This document shows, piece by piece, positions 10,990 through 22,825 of a stretch of DNA of 64,000 nucleotides. The notes beneath the pieces are model-generated. The model had not been told where the DNA came from, searched no databases, and worked only from the letters and a program-made list of their open reading frames with translations. Source of the DNA: Carya illinoinensis (lineage: Eukaryota > Streptophyta > Magnoliopsida > Fagales > Juglandaceae); contig NC_056766.1 of the NCBI RefSeq assembly GCF_018687715.1, positions 12,858,501-12,922,500 of the forward strand, in the 5' to 3' direction. Both the position numbers and the translations under genes were made by a program. Position 1 is the first letter of the stretch. The number at the start of each line of letters is the position of its first letter.

Positions 10990-13900
10990 GTCCACTATCT
11001 CCAATGTCTACTATCTCCACTCCTCTTGCTTTCACTCTACAGGAGGACTACCCATATCTTGTCTCCCAAATCGTAGCCAATTTTATCTCTTCTCACCTCA
11101 CCTCAACAATTTTTTTTTGGAAAACCCAAATGCCGAATATTCTTGAGAGTTATGATCTCCATCTCTAGTGAAACCAAGCCCCCTCCTCAATATGTTGACA
11201 AAGATGATGTTGGTTCCCTACCTTAGTTGTAAGCTTTCGATACAACTGATTACCCACTTACTGTAGAATTTAATGGTGATAGTTTTGTGATAAAGGATAA
11301 GGCAACACAACAGGTAATGGCGACGGGGCATAGGAGTGGCCGCCTTGAAGTGCTTGATCATCCACCTAGTGCTTGCTTCTTAGACAGGTTTAGACATGCA
11401 ACCTCTGATTGTTGGCATCTTCGACTTGGAAATCCCCACCCTCAAGTCCTGAATAATGCACATTCCCGTAAACTTATGTCTATGTTGAGTCACAAAAATA
11501 ATGACAGCAGCCTCATTTGTACAAGCTGTCAAATGAAAAAAAATATTGTAAACCTCTCTTCTTAGTATTGAAAATAAAGTGACATTGCCTTTCCTAAAGA
11601 TTCATTACGATTTATGGGGTCCAGCTCCTGTTCTTTCTCATAAAAAAATTTCACTTCTATGCTATATTTGTTGACACTACATAGGCTTCACTTAGTTTTT
11701 TCTCATGCACCACAAGTCAGACTTATCTGCTAGCTTCACTAAGTTTTGCAATTATGTTGAGTGCCAATTTAACTCCAAAAGTTGTGTACTTCAAACCGAT
11801 GAGGGTGTTGAGTTCAACAATCAAAAAATTTTCAAACATCTTACAGCCAAAGATATTTGTCACCAATCTACATGGCCAAAGACACCTGAACAGAATGACA
11901 AAGCCGAAAGAAAGAACAGAAACATCACCGAGTTGGGTCTCACCATGATGTTTCATGCTCGTATTCCTCGCCGATTCTAGGTTGAGAGCTTCTTCACAGT
12001 AGTATTTTTGATAAATCATCTTCCCATCAAAACACTTCAGATGGATTCCCCATACTTCATATTATTTGGGATCAGACTATTCTTGTCTAAGAGTTTTGCG
12101 TTCATGTTGTTTTCCCTTTCTTGGTGATTACATGAATAATAAGCTAGATTTAAAAACTTTACCTTATATCTTTTTGGGCTATGGCATCAAGCACAAGGGC
12201 TACAAGTGCTTTTATCCCCCCCCACTGGGCACATGTATATTTCTTGCCACGTCGTTTTCTACAAATTTGTCTTATCATATAACTCTCATTCTAAACTCTG
12301 TGGCAGTGACAAAACTGAAGGTGAGCTTAGCACCTTCTCTGATTGGGAACAAGGTTCTTCATAAACATTGTGCCACACTCCATGTGCATCAGCTTATGTA
12401 CCACCAATCTTTCATCAGCCATCTACTTCTGCTATGCCATCCTTTACACATGAATTGACGCCTTCTTTGATTAGTCAACCGATTTAGTTACTACTGCACC
12501 AAAGTCTACAATCCCTATAACTGGCCCACTCTCCAATGAAACTATCTCAAAGCCTCTAACCATGGAAAAACATCAAATGATCACACGTTCTATAGTTGGA
12601 ATCCATAAACCAAACCCAAAATACCAATCACTGCATGTGGCTTTACTCTCGTCAGACATACCCTCTCTTCCTTACTCAGTCATTATGGCCAAACGCCATC
12701 CTGGATGAGCAGCTGCCATGGAAGAAGAAATTGCAGCCCTTGCTGCCAACTCCACTTGGTAGCTTGTACCTCCACAACCCTCTATGAATAGAGCTGGAAA
12801 AATGGGTTTATCAAGCAAAACTCAAGCTAGATGAATATTTGGATCACCTCAAAGTGTGGTTAGTTGCCAAAGGATTCAATCAAGTAGTTGGTCTCAACTT
12901 CTCGGATACATTCTCTCTGGTCATCAAACCGGTAAGTATTCAACTTGTGCTCATTGTGGCTGTTGTTAAAGGCTGAGAAATTCAGCAATATGATGTGAAA
13001 AATGCATTCCTCCATGACTACCTCTCTACCGCAGTATATATGCAACAACCTCTGGGATACACTGACCCAAATCATCCGAACCTTGTTTGCAAACTCTCTC
13101 GAGCATTATACAGCCTCAAACAAGCTCCTCGAGCTTGGTTGGATCATCTTAGTCAATTTCTCTTTCAACTTGGCTTCTACTGCAGTGTCACTAATCCCAG
13201 CATGTTCATCTACAACTCACCTGATGGTCTCTTGTTCCTGCTCTTGTATGTTGATGACATGGTCCTCACTGGCAAAAATCCAGCCAAGCTTGATTGGCTC
13301 ATCTCTCAACTTAGCATAGAATTTTGCATTAAAGACCTAGGACTTCTCCATCATTTTCTAGACTTTGAGGTTTAGCGTTCTGCCACTGGCACGGTGCTCT
13401 CCCAAACTCGTTATGCCTCAAACCTTCTCAAGTGTGCCTCCATGGGTTCATGCAAACCCATCGCCACACCAATGCCTTTCAAAGGACGCACTAAACCATC
13501 CTCAGGTGAACCATACAGTGATCCTACTCACTATCGAAGCTTGGTTGGTAGTCTTCTGTACCTAACATTCACACATCCAAATCTTTCTTATTGTGTCAAT
13601 TATGCATGTCAATTCATGCATGCACCGATGGTTCAAAATTTCAAGATTGTCAAGCGTATCTTACACTACGTGCATTGTACTGCTAACTATGGTCTTCGCA
13701 TTCTCTCCTCCAGCACTTTGGACCTATATACCTTCTCTAATGCTGACTAGGCTGGCTGCCCTACCACTAGTTAGTCCACCACCGGCTTATGCACATTTCT
13801 TAGTAGCAACTACATATCCTGGAGTGCCAAAAAGCAGCCAACCGTAGCTCGCTCAAGCATTGAGGCTGAATATCGATCTATAGCCACCACTGCAATAGAG

Positions 13901-14160
13901 CTTACTTGACTCTCCTTGCTTTGTGACCTTGGCATTCACCTACCTCACCCCTTGTTTTGCATTATGATAATATTAATGCCCTACACATGACTATAAATCC
14001 AGTATTTCATGGCCACACCAAGTATATAGAATTGGACTTCCATTATGTATGTGAAAAGGTGGCATTAGGATCTCTTTGAACAAAATTCATTCCTTCTCAG
14101 TATGAACTTACAGACATATTCACAAAGCTTCATGCAAAGTTGTCGTTCCATCATCTACCC
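10990..14160 (+). pseudogene. Broken copia gag-pol
   Basis: Fragments in order are a gag start near 10990 that soon decays; a GAG-pre-integrase piece (WHLRLGNPHP, CTSCQMKK) at 11400-11560; an integrase core remnant with LQTDEGVEFNN and PEQNDKAERKNR at 11750-11930; a C-terminal integrase block YIFLGYGIKHKGYKCFYP near 12150; reverse transcriptase from 12810, with YDVKNAFLHD, LYSLKQAPRAW and YVDDM near 13249; and RNase H with [10 protein letters not shown] near 13855. Most of gag and the protease are missing, and several frameshifts and stops separate the pieces. The element cannot move by itself. Confidence 0.93.
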
Positions 14161-14201
14161 AACATACTTGGCCTATAGCCCCAACCTCGTTTGAGGATGA
14201 G

Positions 14202-14251
14202 TGATAGCCCTAACTCACATACCATAACTCTAGGAGTATGTCTATCCACTA
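14202..14251 (+). repeat. Right LTR of the copia element, first part
   Basis: The first 50 bp of the right LTR match the left LTR from TGATAGCCC to CACTA. The LTR is then split by the 14252-17443 insertion and continues at 17449 with TGTATAGAAACTTG. CACTA is duplicated at both sides of the insertion. Confidence 0.92.
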
Positions 14252-17200
14252 TGTAACAGCCCGCTAGAAATTCAATTGTGAAATTTCTATTAACTTTAGG
14301 AACCTCGTGAAAACCCCATAAGTTTTCACGAATCCATTAATCATATAGATTTTTGTCTAACTACATAGTTAGTGTTATTATTTACTATGGTATTAGAAGT
14401 GTATTTTTGATTATTGGAGATAGTTATAAGTGTCAAAATGTATTATGATTTGTACCATTAGACTCGGAGGGTTATTTAAAGTCTTATGGCGCAATAACAT
14501 TTTTTCATATTTTCGGACAAAACGTCTGTTCAAAACTGTAGATATTATTGGATAAAAAGAAATATCTTGAGATAATTTTCGTGAATATTATTGAGTAAAA
14601 ATATTTTGAGTTGATTTTTATAGATATTATTAGATAAAAATATCTTAAGTTGATTTTTTGTAGATATTATTGGATAGAATATTATGAGATAATCTTTTAT
14701 AGATATTTTGGGTAGGAGAAAACCACACTCAACTCTTAACTCCAGCCTTATCTCCTCCCTTATCTCGTCCATAAGTATGTCCAGCCAGCACCCATGAACT
14801 TATCTTCAATTACACCTTCCAATAAAAGATTATCAAACACTCTCTCTCGGACAGCTTTTAGGAGTTCTTTTGCACGCCCATTTTGAAGCTGTTGTAAGTA
14901 TTTTATCATAAAATCTCCTTCATATAAGTTGTTCCTTTTTTAGTCTAGTTTACATGGATATCTTATTTGCCCCATTTGAAGATCATTTGGTCAGTCAAAT
15001 ATTGTGTAAACTATAGAAAGGTCATTCTGGGAGATAAACTGGAGAATATGTTATAGTTTGGAGTTTTTGACCAAGCTAATGGATAGATATTGGTCCAAAA
15101 TTTTTATGGAGTATTGTTAACATGTATATGTGACTATTGGTTGAGGATTTTTGCATGATTAAAGGTTTTGATGAAAGATTTTCTTAGATTTAGAAACTTA
15201 GAAACTGGAAGAAGAAAAACAGTTTCTGTTTTGAGAAAGTTTAACTCTTTGGTGGTCTAAACCTATTCTAATGACTTTAATAATTTTATTGGAGGATCCT
15301 AAGTATCTTATATACATGTTATATTATTATTTTGAAGATATTTGATGTTAGTTTCAAAGATATGAAATTTTATGCAAAGAGATATTCAAATAAGTCAAAG
15401 TGTGGATATTCTTGGCTAAATTTATGTTTTGATTAATTTCTAACCATGTGATCTTGAATTAGAAGCTTATACATGTTTTAGGATATCTTTTTAAACCATG
15501 TGATGGTTTGGTTTGAAGATCATATATTTATAAGTCATAGATCAAGAGATTTATCAAAACTAGTTAAGGAAAAAGTTTCTGTTTTTGGACTAAGTGTAAA
15601 ACCAAAAACTCCAAATGTTATTTTGTGATTTTGGTGACTTTAGTTTGATGATTTAAATCATGGTTGATGTTAGGATGATATTATGAATATGTTAGAAGTA
15701 AGATTTGATTTTTGAAATTCTTGGAGATGTTTTGATTTAAAGTCAAAACTTGTGATTCAAGTGCTTGGATCTTTTTACAAAAAAGTTTGGTGTTAATTAT
15801 TAGCTTTTTCTAAATGGATGTTTTAAGTATGGTTTTGAACTTAGAATTGGAAGATGTTTGTTGCAAAATTTTGGTTTAAGCATGAGTTTTGAAGTTGGAA
15901 GGAATCGCAACAAAAATCAAGGGAAATTGCCTATGGATGTTTCGGCCATAGTGTGTTTTCCATAGTTGTGTTTTGTTTTAAATTTTGCTGAGTTGATATT
16001 TAAGTTTAGGACAAAATTTACATGAGGAATGTAAATTTTGGAAACTTTTGGAATTAGTATGCAAAATCCTTAAGTTATGGGTAAAACGGTCATTTTTCCA
16101 CATGTAGAGAGTAAAATGAAAATTTTAATCTTTAAGTTAGTATTTTCCATATTTCAAATTATTAATGATTTAGTTCTAACTTTTAGAATCACTAATTACA
16201 GTTCCTCGTGATCGCACTTGAAGTTTTATAAGAAACGGATCGAGGTAAATTAACTTTTAACTTACTAGCAGTCTACTGTGTATATGTGCTAAGTAAAGGA
16301 ACTACAGTGTATGTATGTATGTTATCATATATGTCATGCCATGCCAAGTTATCACGTAATTGTCTATTATACAGAATTTATTCTGTCATCAATTTTTATT
16401 TGTTACATAATATATTCTCTCATGTATTACTGTACATTACAAGTATGTCATGTTAAATATGTTGTCTATTATATGTTATGCCATGTTACGAAATGTTTCT
16501 ATCTCAAGTTGATCATGTATTTCAAGTTATGTTCAAATCACGTTATGTTACGTCAGGGCTCCAGTCCTTTCGTTTTCCAGTCACGTTTCATCTTGAGTAC
16601 ATTCAGTTTGTGTAGAATACATGAGGCCACAACAACTGTGGAGTATGTATTTAACTGCATTGTGATGTGTAGAATACATGGGGCCACAACAACTGTGGAG
16701 TATGTATTTACACGTAAAATACATGGGGTCACAACAACTGTGGAGTATGTATTTTTCATGTTAATTCAAGTTTCAGAGTAAGTTCATACTAAGTCAAGTT
16801 TCAGATCAAGTTCATTTCAAATCAAATTCAGCTCATGTTTCAATTTAAGTTATGTCAATTATGCTATGTTGTACGCTAAGTTATGCTTTAATTATTTATA
16901 AATTTGATTATGCATTTATGCTTTTACTGTTATCCATGCATCATTAGCATGTGTGGAAGTTTTTTATTAACTTGCTGAGATTTGTAATCAAATCTCACTG
17001 TGGTAGTCCCAACTAACATTCCCCCCGAATGGTAGATCTTGTTACAGGACCTGAAGGAGGATTAGGAGCTGACCAACTAGACACAGTCGATTGAACGACG
17101 GTGCGTCGTTAATGTTAATATAGTAGTTAAATTACTACTTGTACGATGAAGTTGCATCTCCAGTACTTTTGGATCATAACTATTTTGGACTAGTGTTGTG

Positions 17201-17443
17201 ATTTTAGTTGTTCAATAGGTTTTTATGTATGAAGTATGTTTTAAGCATTTGAGATATTTTCAATTTGGTGCATAGTATTGCTAAAGAAAAAAAAAATTAT
17301 CCGCTGTGAATATTACATATTGTTAGATGCATGTTAGGAACACTGCATCTTATATATCATGAACGGGGGCAGGTAACCTTGTGTTGCATGTCTTGACGCT
17401 TCAAATTTCCGTTCGATCCTAAAAGAAATTTGGGGGTGTCACA
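14252..17443 (+). mobile_element. 3.2-kb solo-LTR-like element, copy 1
   Basis: The inserted sequence starts TGTAACAGCCCGC, ends GGGGGTGTCACA, and is flanked by the 5-bp duplication CACTA (14247-14251 and 17444-17448). It contains no gag-pol similarity, and its own two ends are not direct repeats of each other. TG..CA ends, a 5-bp duplication and no internal region fit a solo LTR of a long-LTR Ty3/gypsy family; a non-autonomous LARD is an alternative. Open frames inside, such as 16311-16781, are low-complexity and unlikely to be genes. An inverted relative lies at 39191-42514. Confidence 0.85.
16611..16755 (+). repeat. Three tandem hairpin-containing repeats inside the solo LTR
   Basis: The motif ACATGGGGCCACAACAACTG followed by TGGAGTATGTATTT occurs three times with variable spacers. 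Each unit contains CCACA-ACAAC-TGTGG, a 5-bp stem with a 5-nt loop. The same array occurs inverted in the second copy near 39883-40030. Confidence 0.85.
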
Positions 17444-17448
17444 CACTA

Positions 17449-17605
17449 TGTATAGAAACTTGTATTTTGAATATTTGTAATCCCCACAAATCCTCCTATA
17501 AATACTCTGGATCATTCTATAGTTCTTTCCTTGTAATATTTATTGCTGTATATTCTCAATACAATCAGCATCACGTAGGTGAGACAAGTTTAGCAAAAGT
17601 CTTCA
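17449..17605 (+). repeat. Right LTR of the copia element, second part
   Basis: The sequence TGTATAGAAACTTGT to GTCTTCA matches the left LTR from about 10776 onward. It is followed by the target duplication ATCTC at 17606-17610. Confidence 0.92.
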
Positions 17606-17699
17606 ATCTCATATTTATCTATTTTTAAAAAAAAAAATATTTGAAATTTGCACACTTTAATATTTTACAAATTTTTTGACCATTTTCAAAATGCTAATT

Positions 17700-17890
17700 A
17701 TACAAAATGGATGGTACTACAGCCACCACTGGTAAGGTGCTTTTTTTTTTTTTTTTTTTGCTTTTTTTACATGTATTTTTAATACTTTTAAATATATATT
17801 TTTTTAAAAATCACAACATTATTAAAACATACTTACTTAATTATTAAGTAAAAAAAAATCTAGCGGAAGCTACCAGCGGGCTCCCAAGCA
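17700..17890. mobile_element. MITE-like repeat with a CTTAATTATTAAGTAA motif
   Basis: An AT-rich segment has a long T-run (17741-17759), the motif CTTAATTATTAAGTAAAAAA and GC-rich edges (CACCACTGGTAAGG, CTACCAGCGGG). Similar layouts occur near 26655-26840 and 63320-63440. No coding capacity is seen and borders are approximate. Confidence 0.45.
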
Positions 17891-18569
17891 TTTCCCATAC
17901 AAAATATGTGCACTTATAATTATATTTTCTCATACAAAATATAAAATGGTAAGCATTTCCCATACATATTTTGTGCAAAATATGTGCAATTATAAAATAT
18001 AATAACTAAACGAAGTTAATACACAATCCGGGAGTCACATTAGAAACAGTTTGCATTTCCAGAAAAGTTTGCCATTTTAGCAGTTGAGATTTAGCCCTGC
18101 AGAATCTGTGCGTGCAAAGGTCACAAATTAGTCAAACCGCACCACCAGCATGTGTAGTACCATATTCTTGAACTTCGACGACATGAGGCCAGTAGTCGGC
18201 ATATGATATATATCTGATTGGAGAAACTGCATGCACATGTATCTTTTGTCAATGTTCAAAATTAAGCTTGGCTTGTGAGTTGAACATTTTGAATGACGCA
18301 AGCTAGAGCCGGCTGGTAATCTCTCCTCGACTCACTTCTATTGTAAAGTTAAAAAGGCTCGAAACGAGCACATGAAAGCATGCAGGTCTGATATCCAAAG
18401 CCCCAAATTAGAAAGCTGTAGCAGTAGTCATCTCCGCATAATCTACGAGATAATTCATAAGATTTGTTATAAAACCAAAAAGAAAATGAAATCCATTTAC
18501 ATGATATAGCTATCATCAAGTCATTGGGTTGATCTTGAAGGGAGCTGTTTGGATAACTAGATTTGGATT

Positions 18570-18572
<3 letters not shown>
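17891..18572. other. Intergenic region
   Basis: No gene is recognised. A short repeated phrase CATTTCCCATACA with nearby AAAATATGTGCA occurs twice at 17888-17990. Confidence 0.35.

Positions 18573-18628
<56 letters not shown>
18573..18628. repeat. (CT)n-(TA)n compound microsatellite
   Basis: About 22 CT units are followed directly by a short (TA)n run. Confidence 0.95.
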
Positions 18629-18874
18629 CACAAAAGACTAAACAAGAGTTTAATCACTCAAAATCTTGGATTTCAAATTCTGTTTGTTGAGAAAGAATCT
18701 CAAATCATTCTAACAAATAGGTTGTAATAAATATCATTCATTTGTACAATCCGTCCAAACAGAAATTGTAAAAGCAAGAGATCTGGAATCTAGATATTCT
18801 AAATCCAAACCCACATTCAACTTCATTTATTCAAACATAACCTTAGTGTTTGATCCAAATCCTCTTCTGGTACA

Positions 18875-19727
18875 TGTAGTGTTAAAGATCTAAAAGCCAT
18901 ATAACTGTTAGATACTAATTTGATTAAACTTTTAATCGTCAGGATCATAGCATTCCACCATACTTCCGAATCTGACTTTCACAGCAATCCTCTCTATTGA
19001 CACCGACCTGGTGGTAGCCATTTCTCTTTTTGGCGGCTTTGCTCATCTATCAATATTCAATGACTTAACAACATGCTCATACATAGTACCAAGGCATTTT
19101 AATTCAACTAAGATGTCATCCTCTCCATGACTTGAACTTGTGATGTGGTCCTTGTTCTAATACAAATTATTAAAGAGTCCACCAGTGGTATCTTGGTAAC
19201 ACACCAAGGTCTCACCCTCTATGTGATACAAAGATTATTCTGATGGGAAGGTGTCTAATAAAAATCAAAATATTGGATGGCTATGAAAATCTACCCAGCA
19301 AGATTTTTTTCATCAAAATGTGGAAATTTCAGCCGTACCCCACAAGGCATAATAACCCTATCATCCATATTTCCACCCCTAGAATCATGAATTCTATCTT
19401 CAACGTTAATTTGTCAATTTTCAATCAAAGTTTTGATCATATCAATAAGTTGGTCTAACTTGTCAATCATGTCAAGAATATCATCTTGGTGCTCATCCAA
19501 TTATCCTTGAAGCCCTTCTTGCTACTTCTGCGACCCTTCTTGATACAACTTGAAGGCTGCTCGAGTACCTTCTACTATGAGAGGATCAACCTCTCTGATA
19601 CCAATTGTAAAAGATTCAATTATTGATTTAAAAGTTATTTGACTGTTGAATACTAATTCGATTGAACCTTTAATTTTCATAATCATAACATAGGCAGCCT
19701 TGAGCAATGTTAACTATTGTGTATACA
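18875..19727 (-). mobile_element. Gag-only mini LTR retroelement (deletion derivative)
   Basis: Read on the minus strand, a 5' LTR-like piece (19727-19606) ends TCTTTTACA. It is followed by the primer-site-like ATTGGTATCAGAG (19605-19593) and a decayed gag with LKFPHFDEKNLAG near 19330 and EGETLVCYQD-like sequence further on. A purine tract AAAAAGAGAAA (19031-19021) then precedes a 3' LTR starting TGGCTACC and ending ACACTACA (19020-18875). The LTR-like ends are diverged relatives of each other and of 51385-51545. Gag resembles Ty3/gypsy-type capsid proteins, no pol is present, and stops interrupt gag. No clear target duplication is visible. Confidence 0.55.
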
Positions 19728-20164
19728 AAATAAAAATCAATTACAACATGTTTGGTGTGGGAATGAAAATAATTTGCACTAAGATATTTTTCTACTATGT
19801 TGTCAGTACGGCGTAGACAAAAAGACACCAATTAGTTCATGCAATTGAGACTAGTGCTTGTCCTTATCAATTCACATCATCGATAACGCAATAGAGACTA
19901 GTGCTGCTCTATATTTAGGTCTCAATATTCAACCTTAATTCCAATTGTAGACAGATTTTTCGAGCACGAGGATAAAATGTTTTGTTTTGTTTGTAAAGCT
20001 AGGAATATCAAATAGAGAGTGCTAATAGGTAGCAACTGAATTTCTATGATTATAAGCAAAAATCCCTTTAAGGGAAAATTATATTTTTCGTTACGAATTA
20101 CATGTTTTTCATCCTAAACTGTAAAAAAACTTCAGTTTGTAACATAAAACTATCAATGTTTTTT
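19728..20164. other. Intergenic region
   Basis: No gene or clear repeat is recognised in this AT-rich stretch. Confidence 0.35.
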
Positions 20165-20590
20165 AAATGAGAAATGATAGTTGCACTCGTGATTGTACAA
20201 ACGTCGTGAATCATTTTAAAAATAAAAAATAAATACGAAACTTACATGAAAATAAATTAATTTTTTAAGAAAAAATCTTCTTGCAAACAGAGTTCATGCA
20301 CTAATTCATGCACTGATATTGATATGTAAGGTATATGTTTAACAAAATGATGTGAATTAAAGACTGAGATAATTTTTATAAGATAAGAGATTTTCTTCTT
20401 CTCTCAAAATTTTTTTATATTTTTTTAAATAAAAAAGATCATCGGTGCACAAACTGATACGCAAACTTGCTTGTATCTAGTTTGCGTATCTAGCAAAACT
20501 CATTTTTTAATAGTAGATCTCACTCTTTTTCAAAGCGATTGCATAGCGCTTACCCATTTTACGACTGTACGTAGCATTACTTTTTTTAAA
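20165..20590. mobile_element. MITE interrupted by a second insertion
   Basis: The left part (AAATGATAGTTGCACTCGTG through AAATTAATTTTTTAAG) and the right part (TTTTTTAATAGTAGATCTCA through TACGACTGTACGTAGCATTAC) correspond to the two halves of the intact copy at 38466-38645. About 230 bp of other sequence, with GTTTGCGTATC motifs and AT-rich core, lies between them. This is consistent with a MITE nested in a MITE. Confidence 0.5.
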
Positions 20591-21260
20591 TTAACCTACT
20601 AGTTAATATATAATTAACTTATATTAGAATACATGAAAATTGTCCATGCGATAAAATTACACATAGTCATATCTTAGGGCTAGTTTTGGTACTAGAGTAT
20701 TTTGTGGATATTTCACTACTATTTATTATTTCATCATTACTTTTCACCTACTTTTAATTAGTTTTTACTACTATTCACTACTATTCAATATTTTATCATT
20801 ACTTTTTTATTACTTTGTCATTACTATTTACAGAATATCTGAGATCATCTCACTACCCAAACGTAACCTTAATCAAATATTGTACATGCAAATTGAAAAA
20901 TATCGGTAGTATAGGGTGCAAATTGTAACTTTTGGCGGTTTATAATGTAAATTGAAAAAATTGGTTGTTTGTGGATAAAAAGTATAAAATTCCTCGTTAT
21001 TTAACTCAATATCAATTTCTAAAGAATTCCTGATACTATTTTATATAACGTAGAATATAAATTGATAATCTATTCAGTATGTGTGTTGGTTTGATCAAGT
21101 TTTAGCTGTCACAATATTTAAATCATATAGTATGATATGAGAAGTATTGAAACAAAAATCACAAATATAAATGAAAATATAACCATGTGGACGCAGATAT
21201 TCTTCATTTCTAAGCTAGGACAACTCACCATTGGAAAAAAATATCACATATAATTCCTAA
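20591..21260. other. Intergenic region with MITE remnants
   Basis: AT-rich, with short ACTATTTA/ACTATTCAC repeats near 20720-20835 of the kind seen inside related MITEs. No gene is recognised. Confidence 0.35.
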
Positions 21261-21360
21261 GGGTTGGCTCCAGTGGTAAAAGGCTTTGGTCTTGGAGGTA
21301 TGCTCCCTCCAGGTATATGGTTAGAGTCAAGTTATGTGCAAACAATTTCTAAGAGTTTTG
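21261..21360 (+). mobile_element. tRNA-derived SINE-like fragment
   Basis: The sequence GGTTGGCTCCAGTGGTAAAA resembles an A box of RNA polymerase III promoters. A decayed B-box-like GGTTAGAGTC lies about 45-50 bp downstream, and CAAACAATTTCTAAGAG follows. This layout matches tRNA-derived SINE heads in plants. The 3' end is not resolved, and without a covariance or repeat-library search it could be another dispersed repeat. Confidence 0.5.
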
Positions 21361-21489
21361 AACAGAAATTGAGTTGGAAGCTTGATCTACAAATGTTGAG
21401 CTCTGTATATGATTTCAACTCATAAACCTTGTAGTATATACTAGATATGATGTTATCATGCCTTCTCAAGTCTCAAGCTTAGTGGAGAT

Positions 21490-21900
21490 GAAATAGACAG
21501 TGTTTGGTGCACAAAAGAAAATTTTGGTGTAACCAACAGTTTGGTAAAGATATCAGCAAGTTGATCTTTGTCTTATTAAGCAACTTTTTGAGAGGTGTCA
21601 ATAATAAAAATATGTCATCAACATAAATCAACACACAAAGCTTTGAATATTATTGTTGATGAAAAACAAAGAGAAAGTTCATGAGCTTTGCAGGGAAAAA
21701 AAAAATTACCAATTTCAAGAAGCCTTGGAGTTGAGTTTAGAATATCATCATCAATGAGGAACTTGTTTGAGATTGTAAATGGCTTTGCAAATATGATAAT
21801 CATGATGTGGATATAAATTGCAAATGAACAAATCCTTTAACACCTCAAATCTAAGGACATAGATAGGTTCTCTATAGTTCTTGACCGAGCTGCAGGGTTT
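21490..21900 (-). pseudogene. Ty1/copia reverse transcriptase remnant
   Basis: On the minus strand, HICKAIYNLKQVP (near 21750-21800) resembles the copia block before the active site. LIYVDDIFLLL (near 21600-21630) retains the YVDD active-site motif. It is followed closely by KDQLADIFTK (near 21545-21575), which belongs at the C-terminal end of RNase H, so a large internal part is deleted. Frame breaks lie between the pieces. Confidence 0.7.
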
Positions 21901-22605
21901 AAAATGAGAAAGAGATAGATACATGAAGTATGACCAATACAAATTTTATTGAGTATTTAATAATGTCCAAAAAATTCATTTCAATAATTATAAATATTGT
22001 AGGATCTACTTCATGTGTCTGTCTCTCTCACACTCTAAACTTAGAGTTTAGTAAAAAAAAATTAGATAATTCAGATCACAAATCTAAATCATGCAAGTTA
22101 TAAATTCACCAGAAGAAGAACGAAATCGTGTCACTAGATTATGCAATAAAAAAAATAAGTAAAACAAGGTGACAACTCTTTGCTTCGAAATTTGCATGTA
22201 TTCTACTTTCTTTGTGAGTGGATGTGATGCGTGATTGGAATACTAGACGAAGAGATGTATTTCCATTCTAAGGGCCTCTCGGGCCTAGGCCAACCTATTT
22301 TCATTAACTGGGCTTGTGTTTATTAAGAAATATTGGTCCATGAGAGGCATCACTTGACAAGCCCAATATAAGCTATATATTTGCAAATCTTGGATAATAT
22401 ATGAGTCTCTTTCATTTCAATCATATGTTTTGAGCTTAACTGACATGGTTTATAAACAACAAAAAAAATATTATATATATATATATTTTTTTTAATTTAG
22501 TAGCCACTAAGATTTAATAAAAACATTATGAATTTGTACAAGATTTAGAAATTTAATTATGATTAGTTAATTACGGCATGTTTATTCAAAAAATGGCTAG
22601 CTGGT
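21901..22605. other. Intergenic region
   Basis: No gene is recognised. The stretch at 22200-22420 is less AT-rich, with GGGCCTCTCGGGCCTAGGCC near 22272, but no frame is coherent. Confidence 0.35.
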
Positions 22606-22825
22606 TTGGATTAAGAGATAAGATGAGATGATTTTAAATGAAAGATAAAAGTTAAATAAAATATTATTAGAATATTATTTTTTAATATTATTATTGATTT
22701 AAAATTTGAAAAAGTGGAATTAAGATTTGAAAAAAATTGAATTGTTTATTATATTTTATATAGGAATTTGGAAAAATTATAATTATGAGATGAGATGAAA
22801 CGCTTTCTGAATCTAAATGGAAAAA
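22606..22825. mobile_element. MITE, GATGA family
   Basis: It begins GGTTTGGATTAAGAGATAAG, contains the shared core AATAAAATATTATTAGAATA and ends ATGAGATGAGATGAAACGC with TTTCTGAATC. GATGA motifs at both ends and an AT-rich core identify the family. Borders are approximate. Confidence 0.65.

Larger units (their letters stand above)
10722..17605 (+). mobile_element. Degenerate Ty1/copia retrotransposon with nested insertion
   Basis: The left LTR (10722-10932, 211 bp) starts TGATAGCCC and ends GTCATCA. The right LTR starts at 14202, is broken at 14251 by a 3.2-kb insertion, resumes at 17444 and ends GTCTTCA at 17605. The host duplication is ATCTC at 10717-10721 and 17606-17610. A methionyl-tRNA primer site TGGTATCAAAGAG follows the left LTR. 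The two LTRs differ at roughly twenty of about 207 aligned positions by eye, so the insertion is old. A near-complete pol region in several frames lies between them. Its order of integrase, reverse transcriptase and RNase H is diagnostic of Ty1/copia. Confidence 0.93.

Noticed and set aside
16311..16781. 156-residue frame repeated in the second solo LTR
   Set aside because: It lies wholly inside the LTR-like unit, is composed of TATG/CATG-rich low-complexity sequence, and similarity between copies is explained by shared repeat origin.
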